Shown here: piece by piece, positions 12,281 through 25,705 of the stretch
Numbering within the stretch: the first letter of the stretch is position 1
How the letters are laid out: each line of letters opens with the position of its first letter
Assembly (NCBI RefSeq): GCF_027744825.2
Contig: NC_071342.1
Span: 9,443,501 to 9,507,500 of the forward strand
DNA length: 64,000 nt
Direction: 5' to 3'
DNA from: Synchiropus splendidus
Lineage: Eukaryota > Chordata > Actinopteri > Syngnathiformes > Callionymidae
Notes under the pieces: generated by a model
Databases searched by the model: none
Seen by the model: only the letters and a program-made list of their open reading frames with translations
Told to the model about the DNA's origin: nothing
Made by a program: the position numbers and the translations under genes

Positions 12281-12780
12281 GTAATTGTAACTGTATATAT
12301 GCTCCTTCCAATCTTGCCTGTATTTTTGCCATCGGTACTTGTATGTGAAACGGTTCATGTAATGGCCACAAGATGGTAGTAAAGAACAACATAAAGAGCC
12401 GCCCCAGTGTGCGAGACTTCAAGCAGGAGAAGAATGAAGTCCGCTTTCATCCGATTCATTTTTATGACATTATTATGCATTAAAAAAAAACTCATACATG
12501 ACAATGTTCAGATCACATCTACAGTAATACAGTCAATATTGACTCAATATTGAACTGAGATTTGCCTTACAAACGAAAACGTCAGTGTTGCACCCTTGGT
12601 CCATGTAGGTGTAAGAAAAAAAAAACAAAAAACAAAAAAAAAAAAGATGTCCCTCTTGACTTGCAACGTTTAATGTCCCGTAATTGAAGCAAAAGATATC
12701 AGACGTGTGTGTGTCATTTCTCACTCTGTCATTTGTGGCAACACAGAGCTGCAAAAGAAACCAAAAGAAACCCAAATTTG
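12281..12780. other. Non-coding, AT-rich; poly-A-type tract
   Basis: No gene seen. An A-rich tract with single C interruptions lies at about 12617-12646 and could be a retroelement tail. Confidence 0.4.
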
Positions 12781-13500
12781 GGAGTCATCAAATAGTTATT
12801 GTGTTTGTAGTGACTAATCACCACCGCACATTAATTACAGCGGCATAAATCAGCTCTAAACTGGGAGCACATTTGTCATTAACTGCGAGGGTCCAAGTGT
12901 ATGTGTGTGTCTGTGTTTGCCGACACCTGCTACAGAGCCGCACATTTGCATGATAAACATGAATTCACTCTTGAATACACACTGATGCGGCCTGTTGATC
13001 CTGCACCTGACACACACACACACACTATTGAAGGTGAGCACAAGCATAGCTGTGAAAATGGAGGCTTGACCTTTGACCTCTGCTACTACACAAACCGCCG
13101 TGACGGAGAACCGGGAATCATTCGGGAGGTCCTCTTCCTCCCTGAGACTTAACCACCCTGCTGCCGTCTCCTCACCGGCAGTCGAGCAGTAAAACATTTT
13201 TATAATCAGACGTTATTGTTCGCCGCCTCCTTGTGGGAGATGCGGCCATGTTCATTTTTTAAAAGGGCAAATCAGCCATAATTCAGTTTATAAACTGCAG
13301 CGCGCTGGGGAGAAATGCCTGGATGAATATTCATTAGCGCGCGGCTGAACTGCCACGCCGGGTGATTCATTAGGCGTATGTAAATATCACTCACTTTAAT
13401 TGCCCCTAAACTGACTCAACATAATGTTGTCATTAGCAAATTATTACTTATTTGTGATACTAATGGTACGGTACGGCGCCCGGTGCTGAGGCTCCATATA
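12781..13500. promoter_or_regulatory. Candidate conserved non-coding element, island A
   Basis: Mixed-composition sequence, free of repeats except for short CA/GT runs, with several homeodomain cores (TTAATTAC, TTCATTAGC, TCATTAGG, TTTAATTG). It also has an octamer ATTTGCAT at 12944-12951 and a perfect direct repeat of nuclear-receptor half-sites spaced by one base, TGACCTTTGACCT, at 13067-13079. This texture is typical of enhancers in developmental gene deserts. Conservation itself was not tested. Confidence 0.35.
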
Positions 13501-14480
13501 TGATTGTAATGGCTGCTTTTTATCCACTGATGCTGACGGACCGCTGTCGCTGTCTGTGTGATCTGTGTAGTGGGTTTAAGAACAGCAGGTGTTGACCAAA
13601 GTGCTGTACAAATAACTTACTGGAAATAAAATGAAGTACTTTACTTGATAAAGGACATTAAAAATGACACTGGGAGTGTCTGTATGTGTCTGTGTTTGTT
13701 GGGATCTTAGCATTAACTACACTTTGGTCCTCTACATGTATTAGATTAGATTAGACTACGCTGCCGGTGAAATTTCATTTAATAATGATTTAACAGTTAA
13801 AGACATAAGAGGAAAGTGCAGAAATAGAGACAGAAAAACGAGCATCAGAACACAAATGAAATGTACTTAAAAAAAACAACAATAATGTGCAGAAATGTTC
13901 AAAATGTTTACATCAGTATGGGGGGAAAAAGCATGTCATAAAAAAAACAGTAAAGTCACATCTAGTGTACACACACACTTTTGCTACACTTAAAACTGTG
14001 TTTTTAATTTGCCATTTAACTCATTGATTTTCAATTCAATTTTCAATATTCTGTTTCTTTCTTTCTGGAGAAATTAATCCCCTTTATTTAAGTATTTTTT
14101 CCTCTGAACACATTATTTCGCCTTTAATATGTAAAGCAGCTAGTTTTTGTTCCAGACCTATACATGCTTTCTTGTATAGTTTAAATGCGAGATTCTCTTC
14201 ATTTGAAAAAAAATTAAAAAAACAAAACTTTTCTTGTCGGTTCTTTTGTTGATTTCAACTATTTGTCATGGTGCTTTGTTTATTCCTAATTTAGCACATT
14301 TACTCAGACAAATTAGTCCCAGTAAAGCCAGACTGAATCACCATTTGATTTTACGTTCCTTCTAAGGAACATATTGATCCATAATTCCAAACAGAAACGT
14401 ATGATCCGCAACCGTTATTTGGCTTTTCATCTCAGTTTCTTCCTTAGTGCTTTGAGTCCAGCTGAAACTTTGCAGAGTCG
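13501..14480. other. Non-coding stretch, nothing recognised
   Basis: AT-rich, with short A tracts. No open frame with domain features, no RNA gene, no clear repeat. Confidence 0.4.
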
Positions 14481-14860
14481 ATGTTCCAAAGCAAAATCCC
14501 TTGCTGTCAGTCACAGTCTGCCCAGCGTGACGTGGCCTGGAGTTGTTTTATTGAGGCAGCAGCAGTTTGAAACAACAACAATGACAAAACAGCCCCACAA
14601 ACCGGAGGGAAGGAGGAGATAAATAATGACTGTGTGTGTGTGAGTGTTTGAGCGCAGGCGTGTGTGTGCGCGTGCCAGTGTGTGCATCTGTGAGAGAGTG
14701 CGAGGGAGCTAATAAAGTAACGTGATGGATGATCTTCTCTCTCCCAGAGGGACCAGCACCATGTAAATTGGCCCACACAATGCATTATGGATAAGGCAGT
14801 TGAGATTATAGCTTGTTAATGTGCTCAGCCCCTCCCCTCTCCTCCACCCTCACCCCACCT
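14481..14860. promoter_or_regulatory. Candidate conserved non-coding element, island B
   Basis: Contains AGCTAATAAAG, GTAAATTGGCC, ACAATGCATTATGG and GCTTGTTAATGTG around a short GT-rich stretch at 14630-14690. The open frames here on both strands (about 76-92 codons) have low-complexity translations and no domain. Regulatory status is inferred only from composition. Confidence 0.25.
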
Positions 14861-17800
14861 CCTCGTCTTGTGATTCACTCGGGCACTTTTTGTCCCTCTG
14901 CTCCGGCTCAGGCACCGACATGGTCACCTCATTGTGGAGGCGCGTGGGTCTTCAGGGCGCAGATGGAGCGGAGAGAAAAGGACTGTCTCTTGTATATAAC
15001 ACCCCACGAAAAACTCTGCTGACTCTGAATAGATGAAGCTCTCAACACTCGCTGGTGTCTGAGGACCATTTATCAGCTCCTGACCATCACTAATTACAGT
15101 GTCGGAGCTCTGACACGCCGCATGGTTTTGGTTTCATCTCTTCCACTCACATTCATCAAATCTGTGATCCTGACCTGAACAGCAAGTCAACAAAAGACTA
15201 GCAGGCTGCTCACACACATCAGTCCTCTGCGCTCTCCCTGTGCATTCACCTCATCTATCCATAACAGAAAATAGTCTCATTCTACACAACTGAACATGTC
15301 GGATTCCAGGACTGTGCCCTGAACACCGCCGCCCTCCTCTCCTCCATCACCATCTGGTTATCTGCTGCAGCGCTCTCAGGCTGATAAACCTGCCTCATCT
15401 GGTCATCAGGGCAGAACTGCAGTTTCACTTTTCAACTGCTTCCTAACAAACTGATCAGCAGCACAAACTTGTTATTCTTTATGAATGCTCTCCACTCCTT
15501 TCTGTTTTCAACTAACAAACCTTCCACCCACATCTGGGTGCTTTTCACCCAATATTAATATCCATTTATTTTATCTATTTAATGAGGTACTTTTTAGGAT
15601 CTGAAATATCATTGATATCTTTTACATTCAATTAAGTTCGGTCGGACACCAGGTGGCACTAGCGTTCCACATGAAAGTTGACTTCCGCTAAATCCAGAAC
15701 AGATCAAAACTGCGATGGCCTTCTCCTTGTGCCTTTATGAATATCACCCCCATTTCACTGAAATCTGTTTTTGTTTTGCTTAACACGCTCATCCATTGAC
15801 AAAACATCAAATGTTTAGACACTGAGATGTTCCACACTACAGTATCATCGTCCAATGTTTGACTGACGGAGAGTTTCAGCCCTATTCAGAGTGTCACCTG
15901 TCTATTTTCCAGAATCTTGATCCATCCGGACCCTAACCTACATCTTGAAAATGAAGTATATGAGCTAGCTGAGAAGAATTTCATTCAGTCAGTAGTGCGT
16001 TGATACAGTAATTGACAGCATGGAATGCAAGAGAAATCGTGAGAAAAGTTGGTAGTTTCTTTATTATTTTAATTTTGCAGGGTTCAAATGCAAGCTACTC
16101 CTAAGGGGCAGTGTTGCATTCTTCTAAAATACCTGGCCCATCTTTTTCACGTTACACTTTAAGTCACACATCATCATTTTAAATGAAAATTACTTCAAAT
16201 CTGTGTTTTTTAATAGATATCTGGAAGGCGAAATATAGTGAGGCAAGTTGGAATCAGAATTCAGAGCAAAGTCCTCCAGTGTGGCGTAAAGTTTGGTCCA
16301 TGAGTGACGGACAGCCAAGAGAAGCAGTTTGTCAGCAGCAGCCAGGGCTGTGGACATATGTCTCCTCCCTCCCTCTTCCACACCACGCCACCCCCCTAGT
16401 CCTCCTAAGAGGGTGCCAACCCCCTGCCACTTTCCCTTGTCCCCCTTTTAACTCCCTCGTTCTTGCCTCCCTCCATCTCACAGACCTGTCCAGGGACTGG
16501 TCAGGCCATCTGTTGACGCCCGATCAGAGTGGCAGCTTCTGCCGCATCACTATGTGGCGAGCCTGGTAACTAACCCGCAGTCTGTGTTCGGCCGATGGTG
16601 GGCATCCTCTGACAGACAGCTCCTCAAATATGTGTCCAAGCATTTTGTGTGTGTGTGTGTGGGGAGGGGGGAGTATCCATTGAAGCGCCACATTTGGTCT
16701 TAAAGGACTAAAATGCTGATTAAAATGAAGCACACATGTATTTTTAATGAGAATACAGCACATTAAAGCTGCATTAATATTTAAAACACAAAAGAATGTT
16801 TACTATGCCACAGAGTTTCTCTGAAATGACTGTAGAGTTATGAAAACTTTAGCCAGGTTGCTCTACTTTGCGTCACCCATTGCTGCGCCACATCCCAACC
16901 TCTGGCCCCATCTCATTGGGTCCCAGAGTCAGGTGGGGGGATAGTGGTGATGTGACTCCCAAGACCTCACATAGTGATTCTCTTCAAGTGACTTTTATGA
17001 CCTACACTGCCCTCCACATTGACGCAGTTTCAGGAGAGGTTGGCACACACATATCGTATAGGCCTTTATGTGGCATTCCTCCTTACGGAAGGTGCCGCCA
17101 AAGTGACCGTGACTGAAACGCACGGCAGATTGCGGTGCTTTAGATACATGGTGTCAAGATATGCCATGGAAGTGAGGACATGTGCTTCAGTTAAAAGCCT
17201 GATGCATCAATATACAATGCAAAATTCACTTTAAGATAGTTGCAACTTTGCCTTTCAATGTTGTGGTTGCCTTCTGTCTCACATCTGTCAATGGTCCATA
17301 AATAGTTCATCTTGTCTGAGCAGTGTTCTAAGTGTTTCGCCACCAAAACCTCACTAAACAAGAACCAGAAACTGAGGACAACAATACTCATGCTAGTTTC
17401 TTATCGATTCTTTCATGTTTTCCCATGGTTCTGATGATCACAGCGTGTTTTCTCCACTTGGTGCTTTCACTGGCGATACATAAAAACATTTGGTTTTGAA
17501 AAGTGAATTACAGTTTGATTCAATTTTCTATTTCATCCTGACAATCCTAGCGTGGACTTGGATGGTCTGACGGTTGCATTTGCCTGATCAGGGATCTGTG
17601 TGTGTGTGCCTGGTTGGTGGGTTGGACCCATTACAACGGGTCATCTCTCTTCCATGGAGAGTTTTCACGGCTGTGAAGCGGATTAGGAGCGAGCGGAGCA
17701 GAGAAGGAGAAAAGATTATGACCAAGAGAGGAGGGAGGAAGTCTGACAAACACAAAAAGAGAGAGAACTGGCATCAACACTTTGGTCGGTGGATAGTAGC

Positions 17801-17930
17801 TGGCACAAGTTACAGTGACGTTGAGCCGGCCGACACACAAGCACATCTGGGTTTTAAGACAGGAGATGTGTAGTAAAGCAGAAGATGAAGCAGGTGAAAG
17901 AGAGACCAAGACACATGACAACACACAAGT
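14861..17930. other. Non-coding stretch, nothing recognised
   Basis: Short frames (for example 16183-16569, plus) show no domain and no splice context. 16645-16675 is a GT/G-rich simple tract. I see no RNA gene. Confidence 0.35.
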
Positions 17931-19970
17931 GTTCGCTACTTAATGTAGGAACACGGCGACTCCTCGTCTCATCGAGAGGCTGAAATGGTTCAGGTGAGTG
18001 CTATCTACTGGGGCTCAGCATCAAGGACGATTTTCTACACACGCATTGATAAACAACTGAACTGAATAAACGTACGATCCGTTCGGCGAGCAGGTTGTGT
18101 CGCTGGGTCAGAGACAGGAGCGGAGGGCGGTGTGTACGAATAACAAAGGGTGTGCACAAGTCGTGGTCAAATTTGGAATCTCTCCCAAATTAAATTTGAG
18201 ACTGAATGATTCCACAGTACCTCATGTATACTTCATGTGTACTTCATCTGTACGTTATAGTTTAACCACAGCGTCAACACTTAAGATTAAAAGCTTCATT
18301 TCAAAAATAAAGTTTCATGAAGTTTAACTTTCTTCACATTATGGAAAACAGTGGGCCCCAGAATACTGTACTTGTGTTTTTAACATGTTTTGTATACTCA
18401 AGCAAGGATTTGGATTTTTGCTTTTAATTTAATTCCACTACCTGTAATCCAATTCAACATCATATCGCAGCCAAGTTTATTCAAATTTCAATGGTACAAA
18501 TGAATTGAAATGATATTAGAAGGACTCAGAAGGCAATTCACTTTATCCAGTCAAACATGTTACATTTCTATGAGGTCAATTTTGCTGCCACTTTAATAAA
18601 CTTCTAAAATATAAATAAAATATCTTGGGAAAATATTGTTTTGTAAAATGAATTTGAGTGGTGCCATGTTTTTAGTATTCCTTAAATGTTTAACAATTAA
18701 AAAAGTCTGCACAACCATGCCTGATTTTCAGGAAATCTAAACTATTAAAAAAATAATCGCCCAAGCACTGCTGCCTGAGTGGTCACATTTCTATGAATTT
18801 CTCTTTCCATCCAATGTAATTTTTTAAATATATAGTCTTAAAATCAAAGACAATATCAAACTACTTAAGTGAGAATGTAGATCAGCTAGCCCCTACTTTT
18901 GTCATAAGATTCAGATGTTCATAGCCATGTGCAAATGTGTTTTCACCCCTTATTTTAGGGTCATGATCTTATGTCCAATTTGAAGCACATGCATTTTCAC
19001 TTGCTCCACATGCAAAACCCATGAAAAGTGAAGCCATAATCTGGTGTAGATACCAAATCTGTCCGCTTACCAATGGTATCCCCGGGGATGATGGCGTCAC
19101 ATCTGGCATGTACGATGAATGAAATTGAAATGAAGGATTTGATGCCACATTCTACCATATGCGTAACATTTATACCCACGAATTAGGAATTTTTCAACTC
19201 ATCACCAGACAGTTATGCACCTTTGAAGATATTTTATTCATCTGTCGGGGGAAAATGTGCGTCCATGAAGGAACCTCTACTGAATTGGTCCAACACTTCC
19301 AGGTTTGCCGAACTGCACCTCGTGATTAGTTGACATGTACAGGGTATTGTTTTCCCTGGCAAATGAATAAAATTATCTTCAGATGTGAACAATAAAAACA
19401 ATTTACCATCTTCATTACTCTTGGTATTGTTAGCGATCTTTGCAGTTGTGTCGCTGATCTGAGAGCCACCCAGTGTGTCCGCTAATGTCAGAGGGAAATG
19501 AACTCTTACCTCTGTATTTAAACAGGTATTGTTCGATGAAGAACTGCGAACCTTTGTCGAATTCTGAGGCTGGTGTGGCAGACAGGGTTTCTGCCAGCCT
19601 GTGCACATCTGTAAATCTCTTATTATTTCAGGAGCTGGTGGAGGGACTGTGTGTATTCCTTTGTACCGTTCACTGTAATTCTGTACGTAGAGTCACATGG
19701 CAGCGTCTCAAAACAGAGGGGTCTTCTTCAGAGTCAAACTCCAGTCTGTGAGTTGATTCATTTTATTGGCCTTGTTTCGACCTGCACAAGCAAATGAGGA
19801 GCTGCCATGGTTCTGAACTTTACTCAGTTTTGTGAAATTCTTCTGCGTTTTTTTTTTTTTTTTTTTTCCAAATGAAGACTTTTTGCTGATGAATGGAATG
19901 GCCCCAGTTGAGGTTTCATTTATGCAATTAGTTTGAACTATGGTGCTCACAGTGCAACGGCGCACACACC
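17931..19970. other. Non-coding, AT-rich; long poly-T at 19849-19868
   Basis: No gene recognised. A run of about 20 T's might be the tail of a minus-strand retrocopy, but no parent sequence is recognised. Confidence 0.35.
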
Positions 19971-20660
19971 AAAGAACCAGCCGCCAGTTGGTCTTAAAGA
20001 GGCAAAATTCCTCTGCAGCGCTTTCTCTCCATCGTAAAGCGTCTGCCGTTAAAGTAATGTTTTTTCAATCCGTCTGCTCTTCCTGACATTTCCAGATAAT
20101 GCCAGCGTTAGCTTGATTTGGGGGGATTTGCGCACCATATGCTGCTGAGTTAAACACCTACATTTAGGCTCTGCAGTCACTAATCCCTGCGTTATTGGAG
20201 CTTGTTTATCTAATGGGCCTGTTAATGTTATTTATTGTGAGTTTGCCCGCGATCCAGTTCCTCCATGCATGCTAAGGAGACGGACATAAGATATGCAAAT
20301 GCTAACGTTGACTTAACTTCACAGCAGTAAAACCAGCATTTGCATTTGATGTAGCACATAATAAACTGGTTATTAGCATTTTAAATGCGTCAAACAAACT
20401 TGAAAAATGTGTCCTGAGCCGGCACGTTGTTATTATTGCTGTCTGCAGTCAAAACACACATGCCACACATGCATGCGAACACGTACAGCAAAGAGCGAGG
20501 CAACATAAATATCAAACCGCTGTTCGCCGAAGTGAACCGGTGTCAGCAGGCGAAGAGTCGCAGGACAGATGATGGGCTTGATGAAGTTCTTTCTTTCCTC
20601 CTGCCCCATAATCTCTCTCTCCGTGAGGTGAAATATGCTACAAATTCATTCAGCTAATGA
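19971..20660. promoter_or_regulatory. Candidate conserved non-coding element, island C
   Basis: Repeat-free sequence with two POU octamers in opposite orientation, ATGCAAAT at 20293-20300 and ATTTGCAT at 20338-20345, plus CTAATCCC, TCTAATGGG, GTTATTAGC and TTCAGCTAATGA. Such spacing of intact sites in DNA without coding potential suggests an enhancer. It lies about 8 kb upstream of olig3. Confidence 0.4.
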
Positions 20661-20880
20661 TTCATCCCTCAGGCTCCTGAAGTCAAGGTCTGGTTTAAAG
20701 GTTTGACAAAGGCGCTGCAGCACATGGCGGAAGTTAAAACTGTGCTGGGGATCAGTGTTCACCTCTGAGACTGATGATGATCCCTTGCCATTCATCATTT
20801 CAACTCATGCATTCATTCCTATTCAGTTACGGAAGAACTACTATTTTCTTTAGTAATTTCAACACTGCCTTTTTAGGTGT

Positions 20881-20956
20881 CAGACAGACAGGCGGCTGGA
20901 CAGAGGTGGACGGTCGGACAGACAGGTGGCTGAATGGATGGATGGACAGACAGATT
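20881..20956. repeat. Imperfect GACA/GGAT tandem repeat
   Basis: Units such as GACAGACAGG, GGCTGGACAG and GGATGGATGG recur in about 76 bases. Confidence 0.6.
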
Positions 20957-21744
20957 CAACCATGGCATTTAAAATTGAACATTTACAGTACTGATACCTA
21001 GATAGGACAATAGAAAGACCTCCTATGGTTGTTTACATTAGTTTGAGGCTTGCTTGGAAGCTTTGTTTCACATTTTTAGTGAGAGTTGGACTCAAAATCA
21101 TATTGTTACAACTGTCCATTATGCAGGGAAGACCACCAAGCTGCTCTCGCCCACCTAGTCTGGCTAAAAACATCCGGGTGTTGCACTTTTTCATTGGCCG
21201 AACAGCTGAATAATATGAGTCAAGGAGTCATAGTTTATTACTGTAAATATGTTGAACTGCTAAAATTTCAGATTTAACATCTCAGTTTGTTCATTGATGA
21301 CATTATGGTTTACACTACCATGTTATGAAGTTGGAAAGAAACACTCACAGTGAAGATCAATGATTCTGGGCTAGAACATTTTCACCCATTCTCCTCCACT
21401 GGATTGGAGATGAATATCGTGTCTTAGATTTGTTTTTTATCCCCTGTTCTATATAGTCTAAATTTAATCTTTTTTTGAAGACACAACAATAAAAAGCAAA
21501 CAACAAATGAATTATTTTGATAGTATTGTTCATTTATTTTTGGGTGCAAAGTGAGCTGAGCATGTCGGGACATATGTGGTGATGCTGGTTGTTTAGTTTG
21601 GAAAAATGACCGACTTAACTACACTAAATGAAAGGTGGATATTCCGTGTTAAACAAGTATGTGTACAGTATAAGCTGGAGAACAGAAATATACCTCTATG
21701 AGAAGAGCTAGATTTGGTTGTTGCCTTACTTTAACTTTGACCAG

Positions 21745-22160
21745 CTACAATTCTCACTTGACCGTCTCTAACCATGCGCTGCATCCGTTCCATCGTGCCC
21801 TCCCTGCAACATTAAGCGTGTAAAATCTGACAGTAGAGACGTCGGAACGTCATTCATGCTGCATGGCAGCAAATTAAATAAGTGCAGCTTATGTGCCATT
21901 TCCCTTGTTACGCAGAGACACTCAGAGCGGGTGAGAACGAGCTCAGAGCGCCGGAGGAGAGCAGTCTGAATTGGTTTTTCATTAGCAGCTAATGATAATC
22001 TCTCCAACAGTAACCCTGCAGGCGGAGCTGATTCTGTCGATGGAGAAGGTAAAGCAGACATGCTTGCACTGCTTTGAATCCACGGCCTGAATCTGTGGTT
22101 CCACCGTGTCCTCACTGGCCATGAGCGATCAATTAAAGATCCACAGAACGGATCTGGCCA
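21745..22160. promoter_or_regulatory. Candidate conserved non-coding element, island D
   Basis: Balanced composition with TTAGCAGCTAATGATAATC, GCAAATTAAATAAG and GCGATCAATTAAAG. The open minus frame at 21768-22178 (136 codons) has no domain and no splice sites that would extend it. A regulatory role is inferred from composition only. Confidence 0.3.
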
Positions 22161-24490
22161 CACACATGCAGAACACATCGCTCACGTCTTGCATTTGAAT
22201 TCCCTCGCTCTCTCTCTCTCAAACACACAAACATACTTGCTTTCATTCTCGGTTTGCTGGGACCCCCACCTCATTTTCTGGTCATGTGCACCCATTGCGA
22301 GGGGGCGACACAGACACAAAGTGACACAGGGAGCAGGGCGGCGAGCAGAGGAGGGCGTGCTGGAGCTGCGGCGTGAAAGGAGACGATGGGAGGTGTCTGA
22401 TTGTCCTGCAATGAAAAGGACAGTTAAAAGGAGAACCATGTTGCAAAAGCTGGTGGGCTGCACTGGTTAACTGGTGTGTGTTTCTGTGTGTGTCTGTGTC
22501 TATGTAATGGACTGGAGACGGAGGTAATGGTTCACATTTCAATTGTGAGGATCCACCTAATTAACTGAGGGGTTTCAATCTTCTGCTTTTTTTTTGTTCC
22601 AAATAAATACGGTTGAACACAATTTTAACACTGAAGTCAACTCCCCAATACTAAAACAACGTGAAACACTCAACAATCTGCAGTGAAAGTATCACTTTAG
22701 TTGACAAGAAGCTTTGCTTGATCATTCTGGTTGATCTTACACGTTTGTAAATGTTTAAGGGTGTGACATTCACCTGGTAGGTTGATGTATCATTTAACAC
22801 CCCTACCATCCAACTGCATTGATCTGTGCTCGGCAGGTTGGCTTTTTGACCCGAATATCTATCTGAAACCATTTAATAATGAATAATCGATTGTGTTCTT
22901 GTTGGATTTCCTCATTAGAGACTTTCAATAAATGATCAGAAACACGTAAAGCGTCACTCGATTGACTTGGACTTCCTGTGACGGTGACATCACAATGTCA
23001 TCGCAACACTCCAGCAGTAAACACAAGCTGCGAGGAACGAGCAAACCACCCGGTCCAATGTTGGGGAACATTTTTACTTTTGCAAGAACAAGATGCTGAT
23101 ATGTTGCGGTGTGATGGATTTGTAAACACGACCAATCTTTCCAACCGACCGTCACAGCTGTCACCACTTAAATATGAGTGTTCATTTTTAGGAGAGAAGG
23201 TTTAACCACCGTTCCCTTAACCTGAAGAAATTTTTATTTTGCTATTTGAATTGTGTCTTTACTTTCGGAAAACATTAACTGGAGTAGTTCTTTTTGTTTT
23301 TCTATGTAGAAATATTACAGTTTGCCTAAAAATCAAAGGCGCTAGCTTAATCTGTCCAGGTTGAATTATCATTCACCCTGGTTGATTTATTTTATATGAC
23401 TTGTGTAGAGGTTGACTTGCTGTGAATTCAATCTCAGGTGTTGTTAGCGCTTTTCTTCCCGAATAAAATGTGAATGCGATTTATATTTGACTTTATTCTG
23501 TTCAGGATAAATTTGTACTTGCTGGAAACAGGACGAAACCTGTTCATTATTGTTGCCACGCAAGTTAGAATTTTGGCTGAGAAAGCTCACGAATCGTATC
23601 GAGTCGTATCATTGAAAATGAACCAATATTGTCCTTTGATCATATCGGGTCCCTCAAACCATGATGTGAAATGAATCGTTGTTAAAATAAATCCTTACAC
23701 CCTTATATACATTATTTCCAAAAAGGACAGGGTTATGTTCTGTACTATGTGTTGGGATCTAATATCAAAACATTGTGAAACCTGTAGTACAGTATAGATG
23801 AGAGGCTTAATTTAAGAACACCTTTTTAAAAAGGTAAATTAATGTCTGCTTCACAACACACATTTTAATAATAATAGCTGTTATGTAGCAGATCTTTTGG
23901 TGTTTCTCATCATTTCGTCATTTCAAACATTTGATTTTGGTGCTTAGTTCACTTTCGTTCATGGGGAATTTTTGCTTGTGCAGTGATATACGAACCACAG
24001 CATTAAGTTTTAGCATAAACATCACCAATGCAGTGCCAGAGTTTTCAGTATAACAAACGAAAAGCATTCATTTCAGATGTATCTGAGGAAGCAATGCAGT
24101 CATAAGAAAAGTCACATCTCCACTCATTAACAGCATAAACACATCATGATGAGAAAACAGACGCAGGCCACAGTAGAACTGTGGTGAGAACCTGGCAAAC
24201 TTGTTTGGTAATTTGGGTTGTTGTTGCAGTGTACCGCAGAAGTCATTAAAACTGAATGAAATATGCATAGAATTAATGTATATGATGGTTAAGGGAAACT
24301 AAATGATGAATTTGCCTTCATAAAATCATCACTATCACTGAAAGAAAAGTCTGAAAAGCTTAAAAACTGTCGCAACCGTAATAATGAAAACACTTACAGT
24401 CATCTCAGGTGTCTGACACTTGAGTTTATAGTCACAAGGTGCACTGTGGATTCCCTCAGCCAGCATTTCACAAGCAAAATAAACAACCCA
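22161..24490. other. Non-coding stretch, nothing recognised
   Basis: Only short chance frames. 22200-22225 has a CT-rich run. No RNA gene or clear mobile element. Confidence 0.35.
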
Positions 24491-24497
24491 CACCTCG

Positions 24498-24532
<35 letters not shown>
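24498..24532. repeat. (CA)n microsatellite
   Basis: About 17 CA units with one GC interruption. Confidence 0.9.
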
Positions 24533-24533
<1 letters not shown>

Positions 24534-24699
24534 CCCTGCAGATAATTAGCAGAAGACAAACGAATCTTCTAAAAAGCAGACAGTTATTTTCCCTGTGAAA
24601 AAAACTCACCATCAACAGGCCACATAGTCTTTCAAACACGTCCAGCCTGTGAGCAGTGAAGACATTAAAGAAGTTTTTTTTTTTCCATCTCCCCAAATC

Positions 24700-25130
24700 T
24701 ACTTGTTTTCGCCTAATTAAGTCCAATGTCTTACAAGAACAAAAACAGCCCCACAAATATCAATTAGGCCCGGGACATTCATGAGGACGAGCTGTAATGA
24801 ATGAAATGTGATTCCTTTGATCATCACGTTCATTAAAGGATCGCCGTAATGCCAAGGTTTGTTTATGTGGAAGGGAAGACAGAAATCTTATTGATAATCG
24901 CTTTCACCCGGACTTTAACTTCACTTGGGAAGTTCCTCAAACATTTATGGAAAAAGTGTGATCATTAAAAAAATGTGAGGAACAAAGTAACTCGGGGACT
25001 TTTTATGTTGAAGGCTTCACTCTGAGTTCTGAATGCACTCGGCCTCCATCTGCTCTTCAAATGCTTTGGCCCTTTAAAAATAGCTTTTTGTACTTCAATC
25101 TGTAGTTGGCTGGTGCCAACAACGTGCTGA
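24700..25130. promoter_or_regulatory. Candidate conserved non-coding element, island E, with TCF/LEF site
   Basis: Contains CGCCTAATTAAG, TATCAATTAGG, AGCTGTAATGAATG, GTTCATTAAAGG and TTATTGATAATCG, plus CCTTTGATC at 24814-24822, a perfect match to the TCF/LEF consensus on the reverse strand. It lies about 3.8 kb upstream of the olig3 start. In mouse, Olig3 is activated by Wnt signalling in dorsal progenitors, which makes the TCF site plausible; the link is inference. Confidence 0.4.
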
Positions 25131-25636
25131 ACGGCTCCTTTTTTTTATAGCGATATGATTTCATTTTCCACTTTGAATAATAATAAAAATAAAAAACTAG
25201 GAAAACAAGTCAAATCCAACGCATGTTCCACTTGTGTTGACTATCCATTCAATGTGATGAAGAGTGACCTTGGCAGTCCTGGCTTCGACCTTGACCTCGT
25301 GTCGGCCTCCTCGTGTGCATTGTTTGCTGTAAAGCTCCCAAGTGGTTCACAGATGCAGAGATTTTGAGGCAAACCAGGGAAGTTCAGTCCCATCCTGCTT
25401 CAGCAACACCCCCATTCACTGTTTACTGCCATGAGCTGATTAGAGACGGGGGCTGGTGGCTGAGCCCACCCAGGAGAGAGACCTGGGCGTCACTCAGACC
25501 TCAGCCATCTCCTCCTCTACCTTTTCTACCAACCTCAGCCCAACCATAGTTGAAAATCAAAGTGTTTTCAGCTCCCTTGCGCAATAGGGGGTTCAAATCT
25601 TAAAATATTTTCTAGTAATTGTATCTGTCCCCACTT

Positions 25637-25637
25637 G

Positions 25638-25705
<68 letters not shown>

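Noticed and set aside
15290..15470. Possible LINE coding fragment (frame with AALLSSITIWLSAAALSG)
   Set aside because: The phrase resembles a retroelement peptide, but no flanking matches were found, so the call would be a guess.
21768..22178. 136-codon minus-strand frame
   Set aside because: No domain or splice context; the sequence looks like a non-coding element.
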